Part shown: in pieces, positions 16,702 to 25,050 of the stretch | Layout: each line of letters opens with the position of its first letter | Position numbering within the stretch: position 1 is the first letter of the stretch | Assembly: GCA_947466535.1 (NCBI GenBank) | Contig: CANIEV010000016.1 | Location: forward strand, 1 to 38,523 | Direction: 5' to 3' | DNA length: 38,523 nt | Origin: Betaproteobacteria bacterium | GTDB taxonomy: Bacteria > Pseudomonadota > Gammaproteobacteria > Burkholderiales > SG8-39 | The notes under the pieces: generated by a model | What the model was told of the DNA's origin: nothing | The model's input: the letters and a program-made list of their open reading frames with translations, nothing else | Database searches by the model: none | Program-made: the position numbers and the translations under genes

Positions 16702-17832
16702 TCAGGCCTTGCCCATCGCCTTGACCCGGGTCATGTTGACGATCGCACCGACCATGCCGCCACCCGCTGGCCCCTGCTGCAGCGCCGCCACCGAGCAATA
16801 AACCGCCGGGTCGCCGATCGCCGCCGCCGCCACCGCGCCCACCACCGCCTTGGTGTGATGCGTGTGATGGATGTCGGAGTCGTTGATGGACACGATACGG
16901 CGGCCGCGGATGCGCCCGGAGGGATGGGTCTCGCACTTGATGAAGCAGTTGACCAGCGCGTCGCCGAGATCGCTTGCGCGCGCTCGCTCGGGCAGCGGCA
17001 GGCCCGCGTTGCGGATCGCCTCATAGATGCCCTCGAAGTCGAGCGAGTCCTTCATCACCGAGTGGCCGATGCGGAAGTCGCCGCCGATGCCGCGGCGGTT
17101 GCCCACCACCACGATCTGCGCCTCGTCCTGCTCCACGCCCGACGAGCACGACGCCACCGACGAATAGAGTTCGAGATCGCGCGCAATCTGTTCCTGCCGC
17201 GGCATCGGGAATTCACCCACGCCGACACCAATGCCGAGGGCCGCGGTGGCGTTGGACACCGCCATCGATTCCATCGTGTCGTGCATCACGCAGTCCTTGC
17301 CGCGCGCCTTCGCCGCGAGAATGCGCTCCGAGGTGAGCAACGGCGTCTTGGTCTGGACGAAGTGCACATCCGCGGGATCGGTGATGCCGGCTTCCGCCAT
17401 CGCGCGGCGCACGCCGGCGGCGACCTTCTCCACCATCGGAAGCCGGCCGATTTCCTCGGGCAGGATCGGCTCGGACACCGCGATGCCGACGGTGAGACGC
17501 AGTTCGTTCTTCGATTCCGCGGAAACGGCGGAATCGGGGATTCTTGCGAATACGTTGATGTGCGGCGAGATCACGCCGTCGCAGCCGCCGGAGAGCGCGA
17601 TCGGGACCTGCATCGCCTGTGCACGGGTGCGTGTGCCCTTGTTGACGAGGAAGTCACGCAACACGCGATCAACCAGGATGCGCGACATGTCGTTCACACC
17701 GCCGTTGCCCTCGGTCTTGGCAACGAAGGCGACGATGTCGTCGACGCCGAACTTGTTGGCCTTCATCGCGGCTTCGATGCTCGCGGTGTCCTGCACGCCT
17801 TCCATAGGTACCTTGCAAACGACAAACGGCAT
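16702..17832 (-). CDS. Ring-opening amidohydrolase, cyanuric acid hydrolase/barbiturase family
   Basis: This 376-residue protein belongs to the small AtzD/TrzD/barbiturase family, which hydrolyses cyclic amides such as cyanuric or barbituric acid. The fold has three repeats, each giving one Ser-Lys pair. All three pairs seem intact: Lys39 (AKTEGNG) with Ser81 (LSGGCDG), Lys162 (VQTKTPLL) with Ser231 (SSGVEQ), and Lys299 (FIKCETHP) with Ser347 (VYCSVAA). Other signatures are ILPEEIGR, NDSDIHHTHHTKAV and QQGPAGGG near the C-terminus. Length matches the family. No atz/trz genes or pyrimidine-oxidation genes are recognisable nearby, so the cyclic amide may be different. It is divergent from the serine esterase gene, with a terminator-like hairpin in its leader. 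Confidence 0.92.
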   Translation of the reverse strand: MPFVVCKVPMEGVQDTASIEAAMKANKFGVDDIVAFVAKTEGNGGVNDMSRILVDRVLRDFLVNKGTRTRAQAMQVPIALSGGCDGVISPHINVFARIPDSAVSAESKNELRLTVGIAVSEPILPEEIGRLPMVEKVAAGVRRAMAEAGITDPADVHFVQTKTPLLTSERILAAKARGKDCVMHDTMESMAVSNATAALGIGVGVGEFPMPRQEQIARDLELYSSVASCSSGVEQDEAQIVVVGNRRGIGGDFRIGHSVMKDSLDFEGIYEAIRNAGLPLPERARASDLGDALVNCFIKCETHPSGRIRGRRIVSINDSDIHHTHHTKAVVGAVAAAAIGDPAVYCSVAALQQGPAGGGMVGAIVNMTRVKAMGKA

Positions 17833-17861
17833 TGCTGTCTCCAGAGTTACGGATCGATTTC

Positions 17862-17893
17862 AAAAAAACGCGCCCGGCTCGGACCGGGCGCGT
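17862..17893 (-). terminator. Rho-independent terminator-like hairpin in the leader of the ring-opening amidohydrolase gene
   Basis: On the minus strand a perfect 10-bp GC-rich stem (ACGCGCCCGG / CCGGGCGCGT, loop of 6) is followed at once by seven T residues. It lies 29 bases upstream of the start codon at 17832, pointing into that gene. A terminator here would stop any transcript that starts upstream, so it may be an attenuator or may block antisense reading from the esterase gene. Confidence 0.75.
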
Positions 17894-17955
17894 GCTTGCT
17901 TGCAACATTAACAAATATGCTGCCACACTGCCGCACTCTTGCAACATTCGCAGCC

Positions 17956-19098
17956 ATGAAAGACGAAATTCTTTTCACGATCCCTGGCGCCCGGCCGGTA
18001 CATGTTCACGGCCGGTGCGACGCACGCTTCAATGCGGTGCGCGAGGCCTTCGCGCAGAACTTCTCTCAGCGCGACGAAGTCGGCGCCGCGGTCGCCATCA
18101 CCCTGGACGGCGTACAGGTCGTCGACCTCTGGGGCGGCTACCGGGATGCTGCTCGAACGCAACCGTGGGTACGCGACACGATCGTCGGCACCAACTCGGT
18201 GGCCAAGGGCGTGACGGTGACCGCGCTCCTCATGCTGGTGGATCAGGGAAAGGTCGATGTGGATGCGCCCGTGGCTCGCTACTGGCCGGAGTTCGCGCAG
18301 AACGGCAAGGGCACGCTCCCCGTGCGCTACCTGCTCGATCATCGTGCAGGACTGCCGATCGTCGACTCGCCGCGGCCGGGCATGGCCTACGTCTGGGATG
18401 AAATCACCTCGGCGCTCGCGGCGCAAAAGCCGCTCTGGGAGCCCGGCAGCACGCCCTGCTACCACGCCGCCACGCACGGCTTTCTCACCGGCGAGATCGT
18501 GCGCCGGGTCTCGGGAAAATCCCCCGGCACCTTCATCCGTGATCACATTGCCGGACCGCTCGGCATGGACTGGCACCTCGGCCTGCGGCCCGACGAAGAG
18601 GCGCGCTGCGCGGACTTTCTCGCGAAGATGACCGTTCATTCCGATCCCGAAGCGCTGTTCACCCGGGCGTGGAAAATATTCGCCGAGGGCGAGAATTTCA
18701 ACTCGAAGGAGTGGCGGCGAAGCGAGATTCCCTCGGCAGGCGGCCACGGCAACGCGCGTGCGCTCGCACGACTGTGCGGCGCGCTTGCACGCGGCGGCGA
18801 AGTCGACGGCATCCGCCTGATGTCGAAGGACACGATTGAATTCGCGACACGCGAACAGTGGCAAGGCACGGAGCTCGTCGGCCGCTACATGCGCTTCGGC
18901 CTCGGCCTGCTGCTCAACTGCAAGGGCACGCCGATGGGCGCGAACCCGCGCAATTTCGGCATGTTCGGCGCGGGCGGGCATGTGGCGATCTGCGATCCCG
19001 ACGCGCGCATCGGTTTTGCCTACACCATGAACCGCATGGATCCGGGCAAGGGCTTTGGCGAACGCGCCGAAGCGCTGATACAAGCCGCACTCGGCTGA
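17956..19098 (+). CDS. Beta-lactamase-fold serine hydrolase (EstB-like esterase)
   Basis: This 380-residue protein belongs to the class C beta-lactamase/EstB esterase family. The nucleophile motif is Ser81-Val-Ala-Lys84 in GTNSVAKGV. The tyrosine general base is probably Tyr169 in CYHAATHG, and a GAGGH stretch near 340 may stand for the third motif. No signal peptide is visible, which points to a cytoplasmic esterase or amidase rather than antibiotic resistance. The ATG at 17956 (MKDEILFTIPG) is preferred although the same frame stays open far upstream, because the upstream part is antisense to the amidohydrolase. It is divergent from that gene and ends 22 bases from the convergent ABC permease. 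Its role in the pathway is unclear. Confidence 0.88.
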   Translation: MKDEILFTIPGARPVHVHGRCDARFNAVREAFAQNFSQRDEVGAAVAITLDGVQVVDLWGGYRDAARTQPWVRDTIVGTNSVAKGVTVTALLMLVDQGKVDVDAPVARYWPEFAQNGKGTLPVRYLLDHRAGLPIVDSPRPGMAYVWDEITSALAAQKPLWEPGSTPCYHAATHGFLTGEIVRRVSGKSPGTFIRDHIAGPLGMDWHLGLRPDEEARCADFLAKMTVHSDPEALFTRAWKIFAEGENFNSKEWRRSEIPSAGGHGNARALARLCGALARGGEVDGIRLMSKDTIEFATREQWQGTELVGRYMRFGLGLLLNCKGTPMGANPRNFGMFGAGGHVAICDPDARIGFAYTMNRMDPGKGFGERAEALIQAALG

Positions 19099-19120
19099 GC
19101 CCTGCATTCCCCGGCCGGCT

Positions 19121-19915
19121 TCAGGCGTAGGCGGAGGACATCCGCTCCCAGAAGATCAGGCTGCGACGCGTGAGCAGCAGGATACGATCGAGAGTGAAAC
19201 CTATGATCGCGATGGACACCACTCCAGCGAAGGCGGTGGCGTACTCGAAGGACGCGATCGAGTAGGAAATGTAATAGCCCAGACCGCGGCTCTCGCCGAT
19301 CATCTCGGTGATGATCACCACGATCAGCGAGATCGGCAGCGCGACCCGCAGGCCGGTGAATATTCCGGGCGCAGCCGCGGGCAGCATCACCTTGCGGAAC
19401 ACCTGCGCGGGCGTGGCCCCCATGTTTAGCGCGCTCCACACCAGTTTCCTGTCCACCGCCTTCACCGCGTAATAGGTGTTCACCGTAATCGGGTACAGAC
19501 ATTCCAGAAAGATCAGCGCCACCTTGGAGAGCGTACCCAAGCCGAAGACAAAGATGAATATCGGATAGAGCGCGATCTTCGGCACCGGATAGGTGAAGGA
19601 AAACACCGGCTCCAGCATGCTTTCCAGCCAACGGATGCGCGCCATCATCAGCCCGAGCAGGATGCCGCAAACGATCGCAAGGCCGTACCCCGAGAACGAA
19701 CGCCCGAGGGAAATTCCCGCCTGATAGGGAATCTCGCCCGCCCAGAGATCGGTGACGAAGGCCTGGCCGATGTCGTACAGGCCGGGCATCAGCCGGCGCG
19801 AAACGGAGCCCGAGCGCGACAGCAGTTCCCAGAGAATGAGCACGACCGGCACCGGGTACCAGCGCAGCACCGCGCGAAGGACGCGAACCGACTGGCGGCT
19901 AGACATAGTCGACAT
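19121..19915 (-). CDS. ABC transporter permease, NitT/TauT type (second of a tandem pair)
   Basis: This inner-membrane permease of up to 264 residues is paralogous to the preceding gene product. The shared stretches include YPVPKIALYP, SALNMGA with QVF and LP, and FTGLRVALPIS, and both have the EAA loop at the same place. The likely start is ATG at 19915 (17-base overlap with the upstream gene) or ATG at 19906 (8-base overlap). Either implies translational coupling. With the neighbouring permease it could form a heterodimeric channel. It is the last gene of a receptor-ATPase-permease-permease operon. Confidence 0.9.
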   Translation of the reverse strand: MSTMSSRQSVRVLRAVLRWYPVPVVLILWELLSRSGSVSRRLMPGLYDIGQAFVTDLWAGEIPYQAGISLGRSFSGYGLAIVCGILLGLMMARIRWLESMLEPVFSFTYPVPKIALYPIFIFVFGLGTLSKVALIFLECLYPITVNTYYAVKAVDRKLVWSALNMGATPAQVFRKVMLPAAAPGIFTGLRVALPISLIVVIITEMIGESRGLGYYISYSIASFEYATAFAGVVSIAIIGFTLDRILLLTRRSLIFWERMSSAYA

Positions 19916-20684
19916 GGCCGGAGGAACGCCCGGCCATCAGTTTCTGCCGGATCAGCATGAGCACGCGGTCGCTTGCGAAGCCGAGCACGCCGATCGCGAG
20001 GATCGAGGCATACATCAGGTCAAAGCGCAGGCTGTCCTCGGCGCGGATCACGAGATTGCCCAGACCGGTCTTCGAGCCGACCATTTCCGCGGCGAACATG
20101 AGGATGAAGGACAGCGCGAGGCCGATGCGAAGGCCGGTGAGCACCTGCGGCGCGGAGGACGGCAGCACCACCCGGGTGAACACCTGCAATTTCGACGCGC
20201 CCATGTTGAGCGCGCTCCAGAGGTGGAGCTTGTTGACGTCGCGCGCGCCGTAGAACGAGTTGATGAACACCGGAAAGAACACCCCGAGTCCGATCACCGC
20301 GATCTTCGATGCATCGCCGATGCCAAGCCAGGACATGAGGATCGGCAGCACCGCGATCTTCGGCACCGGATAGGCAAGCGACACCAACGGATCAAAGAAC
20401 CCCGCCACCGGGCGCGACACGCCGGCGAGCAGGCCGAGCGCTATGCCCAGCGCCGAGCCGATCGCGAATCCGGAGAACGAGCGCCGCAGGCTGTCGGCCG
20501 CATGCACGAGCAATTCGCCGCTGGCGATCATCGCGAAGGTGCTCTGCAGGATGGCCGAGGGGGCGATCAGGTAGCGCGGCATCGTGCCGGCATACGCCGA
20601 GTACTCCCAGAACGCGATCAGCACGAACGGAAGCGCGAGGCTCTTCGCCGCGCGCGCGAGGCCCGAGCGCAGGCCTGAGCTCAC
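19899..20684 (-). CDS. ABC transporter permease, NitT/TauT type (first of a tandem pair)
   Basis: This 261-residue membrane protein has about six helices and the EAA loop around LWSALNMGASKLQVFTRV and LPSSAP. It starts with GTG at 20684, which overlaps the TGA of the ATPase gene as GTGA, so the two are probably translated in tandem. It is similar along its length to the next permease (19121-19915), consistent with gene duplication and heterodimer formation. Most NitT/TauT importers have one permease gene, making the pair a mild peculiarity. The substrate is unknown. Confidence 0.9.
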   Translation of the reverse strand: MSSGLRSGLARAAKSLALPFVLIAFWEYSAYAGTMPRYLIAPSAILQSTFAMIASGELLVHAADSLRRSFSGFAIGSALGIALGLLAGVSRPVAGFFDPLVSLAYPVPKIAVLPILMSWLGIGDASKIAVIGLGVFFPVFINSFYGARDVNKLHLWSALNMGASKLQVFTRVVLPSSAPQVLTGLRIGLALSFILMFAAEMVGSKTGLGNLVIRAEDSLRFDLMYASILAIGVLGFASDRVLMLIRQKLMAGRSSGHVDYV

Positions 20685-21463
20685 CGGAACTCTTCCCGGG
20701 CCTTGAGCACCTCTTCCCGCAGGAGGTCCCAGATCCGGTTGCGGTAATCCATGAACTCCGCGCTCTTCTTGATCTCGATGCCGCGCGGCCGCGGCAGGTC
20801 GATTTTCATCTGTTCCTTGATCCGCCCCGGTCGGGCGGTGAACACGATCACCCTATCGCTGAGATAGACCGCCTCCTCGATGTCATGCGTGACGAACAGC
20901 ACCGTCCTGCGCGTCTGCTGCCAGATCGAGTTCAGCTCCTCCTGCATGAGTTCGCGCGTCTGCGCATCGAGGGCACCGAAGGGCTCGTCCATCAGCAGCA
21001 CGCGCGGTTCGAACGCGAGCATGCGCGCGAGCGCGACACGCTGCTTCATGCCGCCGGAGAGTTCGCCCGGGTAGTGGTCGCGAAAGCCACCTAGACCCAC
21101 GAGCTTGAGATAGCGCTCGGTAACCTCGGCAATCTTGTCCTTCGGCATGCCCTGCGCGTCCAGGGCCCAGCCGATGTTCCCCGCCACCGATTTCCAGGGG
21201 AACAGCGCAAATTCCTGGAACAGCATTCCGCGATCCGGTCCGGGCTTGGACACCCGCCTGCCATCGAGGAGCATCTCGCCGGAATCACAGGTCTCGAAGC
21301 CGCCGAAGATATGGAGGAAGGTGCTCTTGCCGCACCCCGAGGGGCCGACGATGCTGACGAACTCCCCTTCCTCCACCTGCAAGTCGAAGCTCTCGATCGC
21401 AACGACTGTCTTCTCGTCGCGGCGAAACGTCTTGCGTACGCCTTTTACATCGAGAAATGCCAC
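20681..21463 (-). CDS. ABC transporter ATP-binding protein, NitT/TauT type
   Basis: This is a 260-residue ATPase with Walker A GPSGCGKST at 40-48, Q-loop FQEFALFPW at 82-90, signature LSGGMKQR at 135-142 and Walker B VLLMDEP at 155-161. HDIEEA carries the switch histidine. The most credible start is GTG at 21463, 13 bases after the receptor gene stop. It gives the usual short N-terminus, and frame open further upstream would overlap the receptor gene with no coding character. It overlaps the next gene by 4 bases. It energises the second importer of the island. Confidence 0.92.
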   Translation of the reverse strand: MAFLDVKGVRKTFRRDEKTVVAIESFDLQVEEGEFVSIVGPSGCGKSTFLHIFGGFETCDSGEMLLDGRRVSKPGPDRGMLFQEFALFPWKSVAGNIGWALDAQGMPKDKIAEVTERYLKLVGLGGFRDHYPGELSGGMKQRVALARMLAFEPRVLLMDEPFGALDAQTRELMQEELNSIWQQTRRTVLFVTHDIEEAVYLSDRVIVFTARPGRIKEQMKIDLPRPRGIEIKKSAEFMDYRNRIWDLLREEVLKAREEFR

Positions 21464-21476
21464 GTCGCGCCGCGAA

Positions 21477-22457
21477 TTACTTCGGCAGAAAGGACAGGTC
21501 GACGAAACTCGCCGGGTCCACCTTGTTCTTGGTGAACTTGTACTTGAGCAGGTCGTCCTGCATCTTGCGAAGGACTTCGACATCGACGCTGCCGTCGGCG
21601 GTGATCGCGTAGTCCTTCATGTTGAAGTACACCTCCGGCGGAAGGCCGACCATCTTGGAGTCGAGCAGCGCCTGCTTGGCGGCCTTTTCGTTGGCAAGGA
21701 AGTACTTCGTCGCGGCAACGAGGTCAGCCACGAACGCGCGCACCGCCGCCGGGTTCTTCGCAATGAAATCGGGATTGGCACCAATGTTCATCAATTCCTC
21801 GTCGTAGGCGTTCGCATCCTTGGAGGTGAACAGGGTCCGCATGCCGCCCTTGCGCATCTCGTTGGATGCAAACGGTTCGGGGAAGGCGCCGACGTCGAGC
21901 TTGCCGGAACGCACCGCCTCGCCCTGGCTCGGGAAGGGGACGATCGCCCAGGTCACGTCGCGATCGGGATTGAGCCCCGCCTTCTCGAAGGCGATGCGCT
22001 GCCAGAGCTCGATCGACGAGCGCGCCGCGTTGTTGCCCACGGTCTTGCCCTTGAGGTCGCGGATGGATTTGATCGGCGAGTTGTCCATCACCATGTAAAG
22101 AGTGTGGAATCCCTTGATGCTCTCGCGCGACAGGCCCGCGATGACCTTGAACTTCATGCCCTGCGAGGCGACAAAGATCGCGCTATGGCCGCTGCCGGTG
22201 ATCATGTCGAGCTGCCCTGCCTCGTAGGCCTGGTTGCGGGTGTCGCCGCCGCGAAACAGGGTGAAGTCGAGCTTGTAGAGCTTGCCCTGGTTGGGCGTGA
22301 TTTCGGGTTTGGCTTTCATCAGCCAGAGCTGGTCCTCGGCCGCCGAACCGTGCCCGATGCGGATCGTCACCGGCTGCGCCTGCGAGAACGCCGGCGCGGC
22401 AACAAGGCCGGCTGCCGCGATTGAAAACAACGAGATCAAACGCTTTGAGAAGTTCAT
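21477..22457 (-). CDS. ABC importer substrate-binding protein (SsuA/NMT1-like)
   Basis: This periplasmic receptor has 326 residues with a clear signal peptide (MNFSKRLISLFSIAAAG, cleavage near AFSQA). The mature part begins QPVTIRIGHGSAAEDQLW. It carries NMT1/SsuA-type features such as QLDMITGSGHSAIFVASQ, SIRDLKGKTVGNN and LDVGAFPEPFA. The ATG at 22457 has a strong AGGAGAAAC site. It leads an operon with an ATPase and two permeases. It shows little obvious similarity to the other receptor at 13512-14516, so the two importers probably bind different ligands. A 158-base gap separates it from the luciferase-like gene and could hold its own promoter. Confidence 0.9.
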   Translation of the reverse strand: MNFSKRLISLFSIAAAGLVAAPAFSQAQPVTIRIGHGSAAEDQLWLMKAKPEITPNQGKLYKLDFTLFRGGDTRNQAYEAGQLDMITGSGHSAIFVASQGMKFKVIAGLSRESIKGFHTLYMVMDNSPIKSIRDLKGKTVGNNAARSSIELWQRIAFEKAGLNPDRDVTWAIVPFPSQGEAVRSGKLDVGAFPEPFASNEMRKGGMRTLFTSKDANAYDEELMNIGANPDFIAKNPAAVRAFVADLVAATKYFLANEKAAKQALLDSKMVGLPPEVYFNMKDYAITADGSVDVEVLRKMQDDLLKYKFTKNKVDPASFVDLSFLPK

Positions 22458-22615
22458 GGTGTTTCTCCTGAAATTGGAGTGCTGACCGGCACTCGTGAAG
22501 CAATGCACATGCCCGGATTATGCTCGAAGCAGAGCCCTGCTCCGGAAGCCCCGGAATTCTAATCCTGTAATGCCGGATAACAGGCGGCAAACGGCGAATA
22601 CTCCGAGATGAAGCC

Positions 22616-23842
22616 TCAGGCGGCCTTGCCCTCGGTTTGCAGCCCGGGCAACTCGTAGTCGCCGGGACGAAGTTCCTTCAGCCGCGGCAGTACCTCGCGC
22701 GAAAACAGGCCGAGGCTGTCGACAGTGTCCGCATGCGGCAGATCACCGCCGTGGCCCATGATCATCAGGTTGCCGAACCCGCCCACATAGTCATAGTAGG
22801 CCTTGATCTGGCGGTACACCTGATCGGGCGTGCCGACGAACATCACATGCGCCTCGATCAGCTGTTCCATCGACGCCGCCTTCTGGTACACACGCGAGCC
22901 GTCCTTGAGCACGACCGACGCATAGGCCGGCACAAAGTCGGCCCGGGTGCTGTTGCGCATGGCCTGCGCCTCGACCCTGGTCGGAACATAGCCCGGCGGG
23001 TTGAAGAACTGCGGTGCGAGTTGCGAGCCAGTGCGGATGTACCCCGCGATGTGATGGGCGCGTTCCTTGGCCTTCGCCTCGGTATCCGCCACCGCAACGA
23101 TGCCCATGTAGCCGAGCATGTCGACAGGCGGCATGCCCCAGCCGAGCGACAGCCATTTCCGGCGATAGGTGTCGAACAGCAGCTTGGAGTCGCGCCCGGT
23201 CAGAAAGGTCCCGACCTTGCCCTTCTGTTCTGCGATCCAGTTGCCCGGGCCGGGACCGATCGAGACGAACCACACCGGCGGGTGCGGCTGCTGGTAGGGC
23301 CGCGGCCAGATGTTGACCGAACGTTCGTGGAAAAACTCGCCCTGCCAGGAGAACGGGCCGTCGGTGGTTGTGAGTGCCTTCATGATCAGCCGGTAGGCCT
23401 CGCCGAAACGCCGCGTCTGCCCGACCGGCTGCGCATTCGCAGGCCATACCTCGAACGGTCCGCCGCGCACGAAGCCGACTTCGTAGCGGCCGTGCGAATA
23501 GCAATCGATCATCGCAATCTCTTCGGCCACGCGCACCGGGTCGGGCCGGTTGGCGATCGGAATACCGAGGGACAGCAGGCGGATCTTCTTCGTGGTGCGC
23601 GCAAGGATCGACAGCGGAACATGGCAGGACGAGGTGAGGCAGGTCGCCGTGCTGTGATGCTCGTTGATCATGATGTTGATCCCGAGCTCGTCGCACATCT
23701 CCCATTCGTCCATGTAGCGGCTGTAGAGGTCCGCCGCGAGCTTGGGGTCGAGGTGCCGGCCGGGAAGCGAATTGCGCAGCGACGGATGTGCCGGATCCCA
23801 CGCGGGGTAATACGGTTGCTCGGTGAATTGCCATACGTTCAT
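22616..23842 (-). CDS. Luciferase-like (LLM class) flavin-dependent monooxygenase
   Basis: This 408-residue TIM-barrel protein belongs to the bacterial luciferase-like monooxygenase superfamily, two-component enzymes that use reduced flavin delivered by a reductase. Family features include INEHHSTA near 60-67, ARTTKKIRLLSLGIPI, RVAEEIAMIDCYSHGRYEVGF and GTPDQVYRQI near the C-terminus. The ATG at 23842 is chosen; the reading frame stays open upstream, but that part is antisense or out-of-frame to the Fe-S protein gene. Members oxidise or cleave heterocycles (RutA acts on uracil), sulfonates and aldehydes. It lies 65 bases after the reductive-dehalogenase-like gene. The flavin reductase at 9386-10006 is the obvious partner within the window. 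Confidence 0.9.
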   Translation of the reverse strand: MNVWQFTEQPYYPAWDPAHPSLRNSLPGRHLDPKLAADLYSRYMDEWEMCDELGINIMINEHHSTATCLTSSCHVPLSILARTTKKIRLLSLGIPIANRPDPVRVAEEIAMIDCYSHGRYEVGFVRGGPFEVWPANAQPVGQTRRFGEAYRLIMKALTTTDGPFSWQGEFFHERSVNIWPRPYQQPHPPVWFVSIGPGPGNWIAEQKGKVGTFLTGRDSKLLFDTYRRKWLSLGWGMPPVDMLGYMGIVAVADTEAKAKERAHHIAGYIRTGSQLAPQFFNPPGYVPTRVEAQAMRNSTRADFVPAYASVVLKDGSRVYQKAASMEQLIEAHVMFVGTPDQVYRQIKAYYDYVGGFGNLMIMGHGGDLPHADTVDSLGLFSREVLPRLKELRPGDYELPGLQTEGKAA

Positions 23843-23907
23843 GAATTGATTGCTCCGGAAACAGTGATCAGCCCGCGGGCTGGAAGCTGGATGAGGCCCC
23901 GAAGCGC

Positions 23908-24888
23908 CTAGGGCTGGCTCTTGCGCTCGCGGCGCTTGAGCATTTTTCCCGCCAGACGCGGCGCGGTGCCCGGCTTGCTCCACGGACACACCGCAAGGCA
24001 GATCGCGCAACCCATCGCCTCGCCGAAATAAGGGATGCATTTGTCGAAGTCCACGTACCACTTCTCCACGCCGCGCACCATGCGCTTGTCGTCCGAGAGC
24101 GCCCCGGGCGGGCAGGCTTTGGTGCATATCTGGCAACGGGTGCAGAAGTCCTCGGAGCCGAAATCGTCCCTACCGTCCGCCACAAGCGGCAAGTCGGTGC
24201 TCACCGCCGAGAGCCGGAACGACGAGCCCCAGGTGCGGTTGATCATCGAGCCGTGCTTGCCGAGCTGACCGAGTCCGGCGGCGATCGCGGCGGGAATCAT
24301 GTTGAGCGCGGAGGCGAACGGCCCCGGCCAGGGCGTGGCCTCAAAGCCCTGCGCGAGTATGTAGTTGCAAAGTTCGCGGCAGACACGCGAAGCGCGGTTG
24401 TACTGGCGCGCCACCTCCACCGCCGCAGCGGGGTTCTCGTAGGTGGAAGGCGCCTGCGACAACTCGTCGTGATCCATCGACACGCCGATCATGATCAGCC
24501 AGCGGTGCGGCAGTTCGTAACCCTCGTAGAGATAGGCTTCGCTCATCGGTGTGATGCCCACGAGGTCGCCCTCGTGCGCGAGCGCGAAGGCCTTGATCTG
24601 ACTGGACCATTCCTCCGCGGGGCGCTGCACCTCCACCGGGGCGCGTTCGATGGGCTTCGGGCCGCGCGGCGCCTCGTGCGAGAAGTGCTCGCGGATCGCG
24701 GGCGACACGCGCTGGTAGTCGATCACTTCCTTCTGCAGCGCGCCGAACTTGTGCTTTGACGGCGGGTGCCAGAAGAATGGCGACGGCCGTCGGACCTCGG
24801 TCTCACCGAGGCCGTTCACGGTGTTGCCTGAAACATCGGGGAATAGTTTGGTGAAGCGCGGATCGGGAACGAAAGGTTTTCGGCTCAT
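23908..24888 (-). CDS. Soluble reductive dehalogenase-like (RdhA/QueG family) 4Fe-4S protein
   Basis: This 326-residue protein has the core of the RdhA/QueG family, enzymes that use a cobalamin cofactor and two 4Fe-4S clusters. AAGLGQLGKHGSMI at 203-216 and STDLPLV at 230-236 match the conserved Gly-Leu-Gly and Thr-Asp-Leu-Pro motifs. Cluster one is Cys249, Cys252, Cys255 and Cys259 (CTRCQICTKACP). Cluster two includes Cys284, Cys294, Cys297 and Cys301. There is no Tat signal, unlike respiratory dehalogenases, and no C-terminal reductase domain, unlike NpRdhA, so electrons must come from a separate protein. I do not think it is QueG, because the N-terminal 100 residues differ and the context is catabolic. 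Its substrate is unknown. Confidence 0.75.
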   Translation of the reverse strand: MSRKPFVPDPRFTKLFPDVSGNTVNGLGETEVRRPSPFFWHPPSKHKFGALQKEVIDYQRVSPAIREHFSHEAPRGPKPIERAPVEVQRPAEEWSSQIKAFALAHEGDLVGITPMSEAYLYEGYELPHRWLIMIGVSMDHDELSQAPSTYENPAAAVEVARQYNRASRVCRELCNYILAQGFEATPWPGPFASALNMIPAAIAAGLGQLGKHGSMINRTWGSSFRLSAVSTDLPLVADGRDDFGSEDFCTRCQICTKACPPGALSDDKRMVRGVEKWYVDFDKCIPYFGEAMGCAICLAVCPWSKPGTAPRLAGKMLKRRERKSQP

Positions 24889-25050
24889 CCGCGAAATGTA
24901 GCGCAGCTTCGCAGCCGCAACACAAACTGCACACGCGTTCCGCAGGCTAGGGCGCCACTGAACAAGGGGGCTACGCCCCCTCGTAACTCCCCCATCTCAG
25001 AGGGAACGCTGAACCTTCAAGCCTCGAAATTGGACTTGATCAGCGATTCC
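24889..25050. other. Intergenic region upstream of the Fe-S protein gene
   Basis: No gene is visible. A 6-bp GC hairpin (GGGGGC-TAC-GCCCCC) lies near 24966-24980 and is not followed by a T-run. The region should hold the promoter for the leftward Fe-S protein and luciferase-like genes, but I cannot point to a clear consensus. Confidence 0.35.

Noticed and set aside
16855-17955. Upstream extension of the plus-strand serine esterase frame to about 747 residues
   Set aside because: The added part is antisense to the ring-opening amidohydrolase and has no family match; MKDEILFTIPG at 17956 is the natural N-terminus.
17956-19098. Antibiotic-resistance beta-lactamase
   Set aside because: There is no signal peptide, and the motif set (SVAK with YHA) fits EstB-like esterases better.
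23843-24136. N-terminal extension of the luciferase-like monooxygenase
   Set aside because: It overlaps the C-terminal coding region of the Fe-S protein in another frame, and the family start fits the ATG at 23842.
23908-24888. Epoxyqueuosine reductase (QueG)
   Set aside because: The cluster motifs are shared, but the N-terminal 100 residues and the catabolic context do not fit a tRNA-modifying enzyme. Still only a moderate-confidence rejection.
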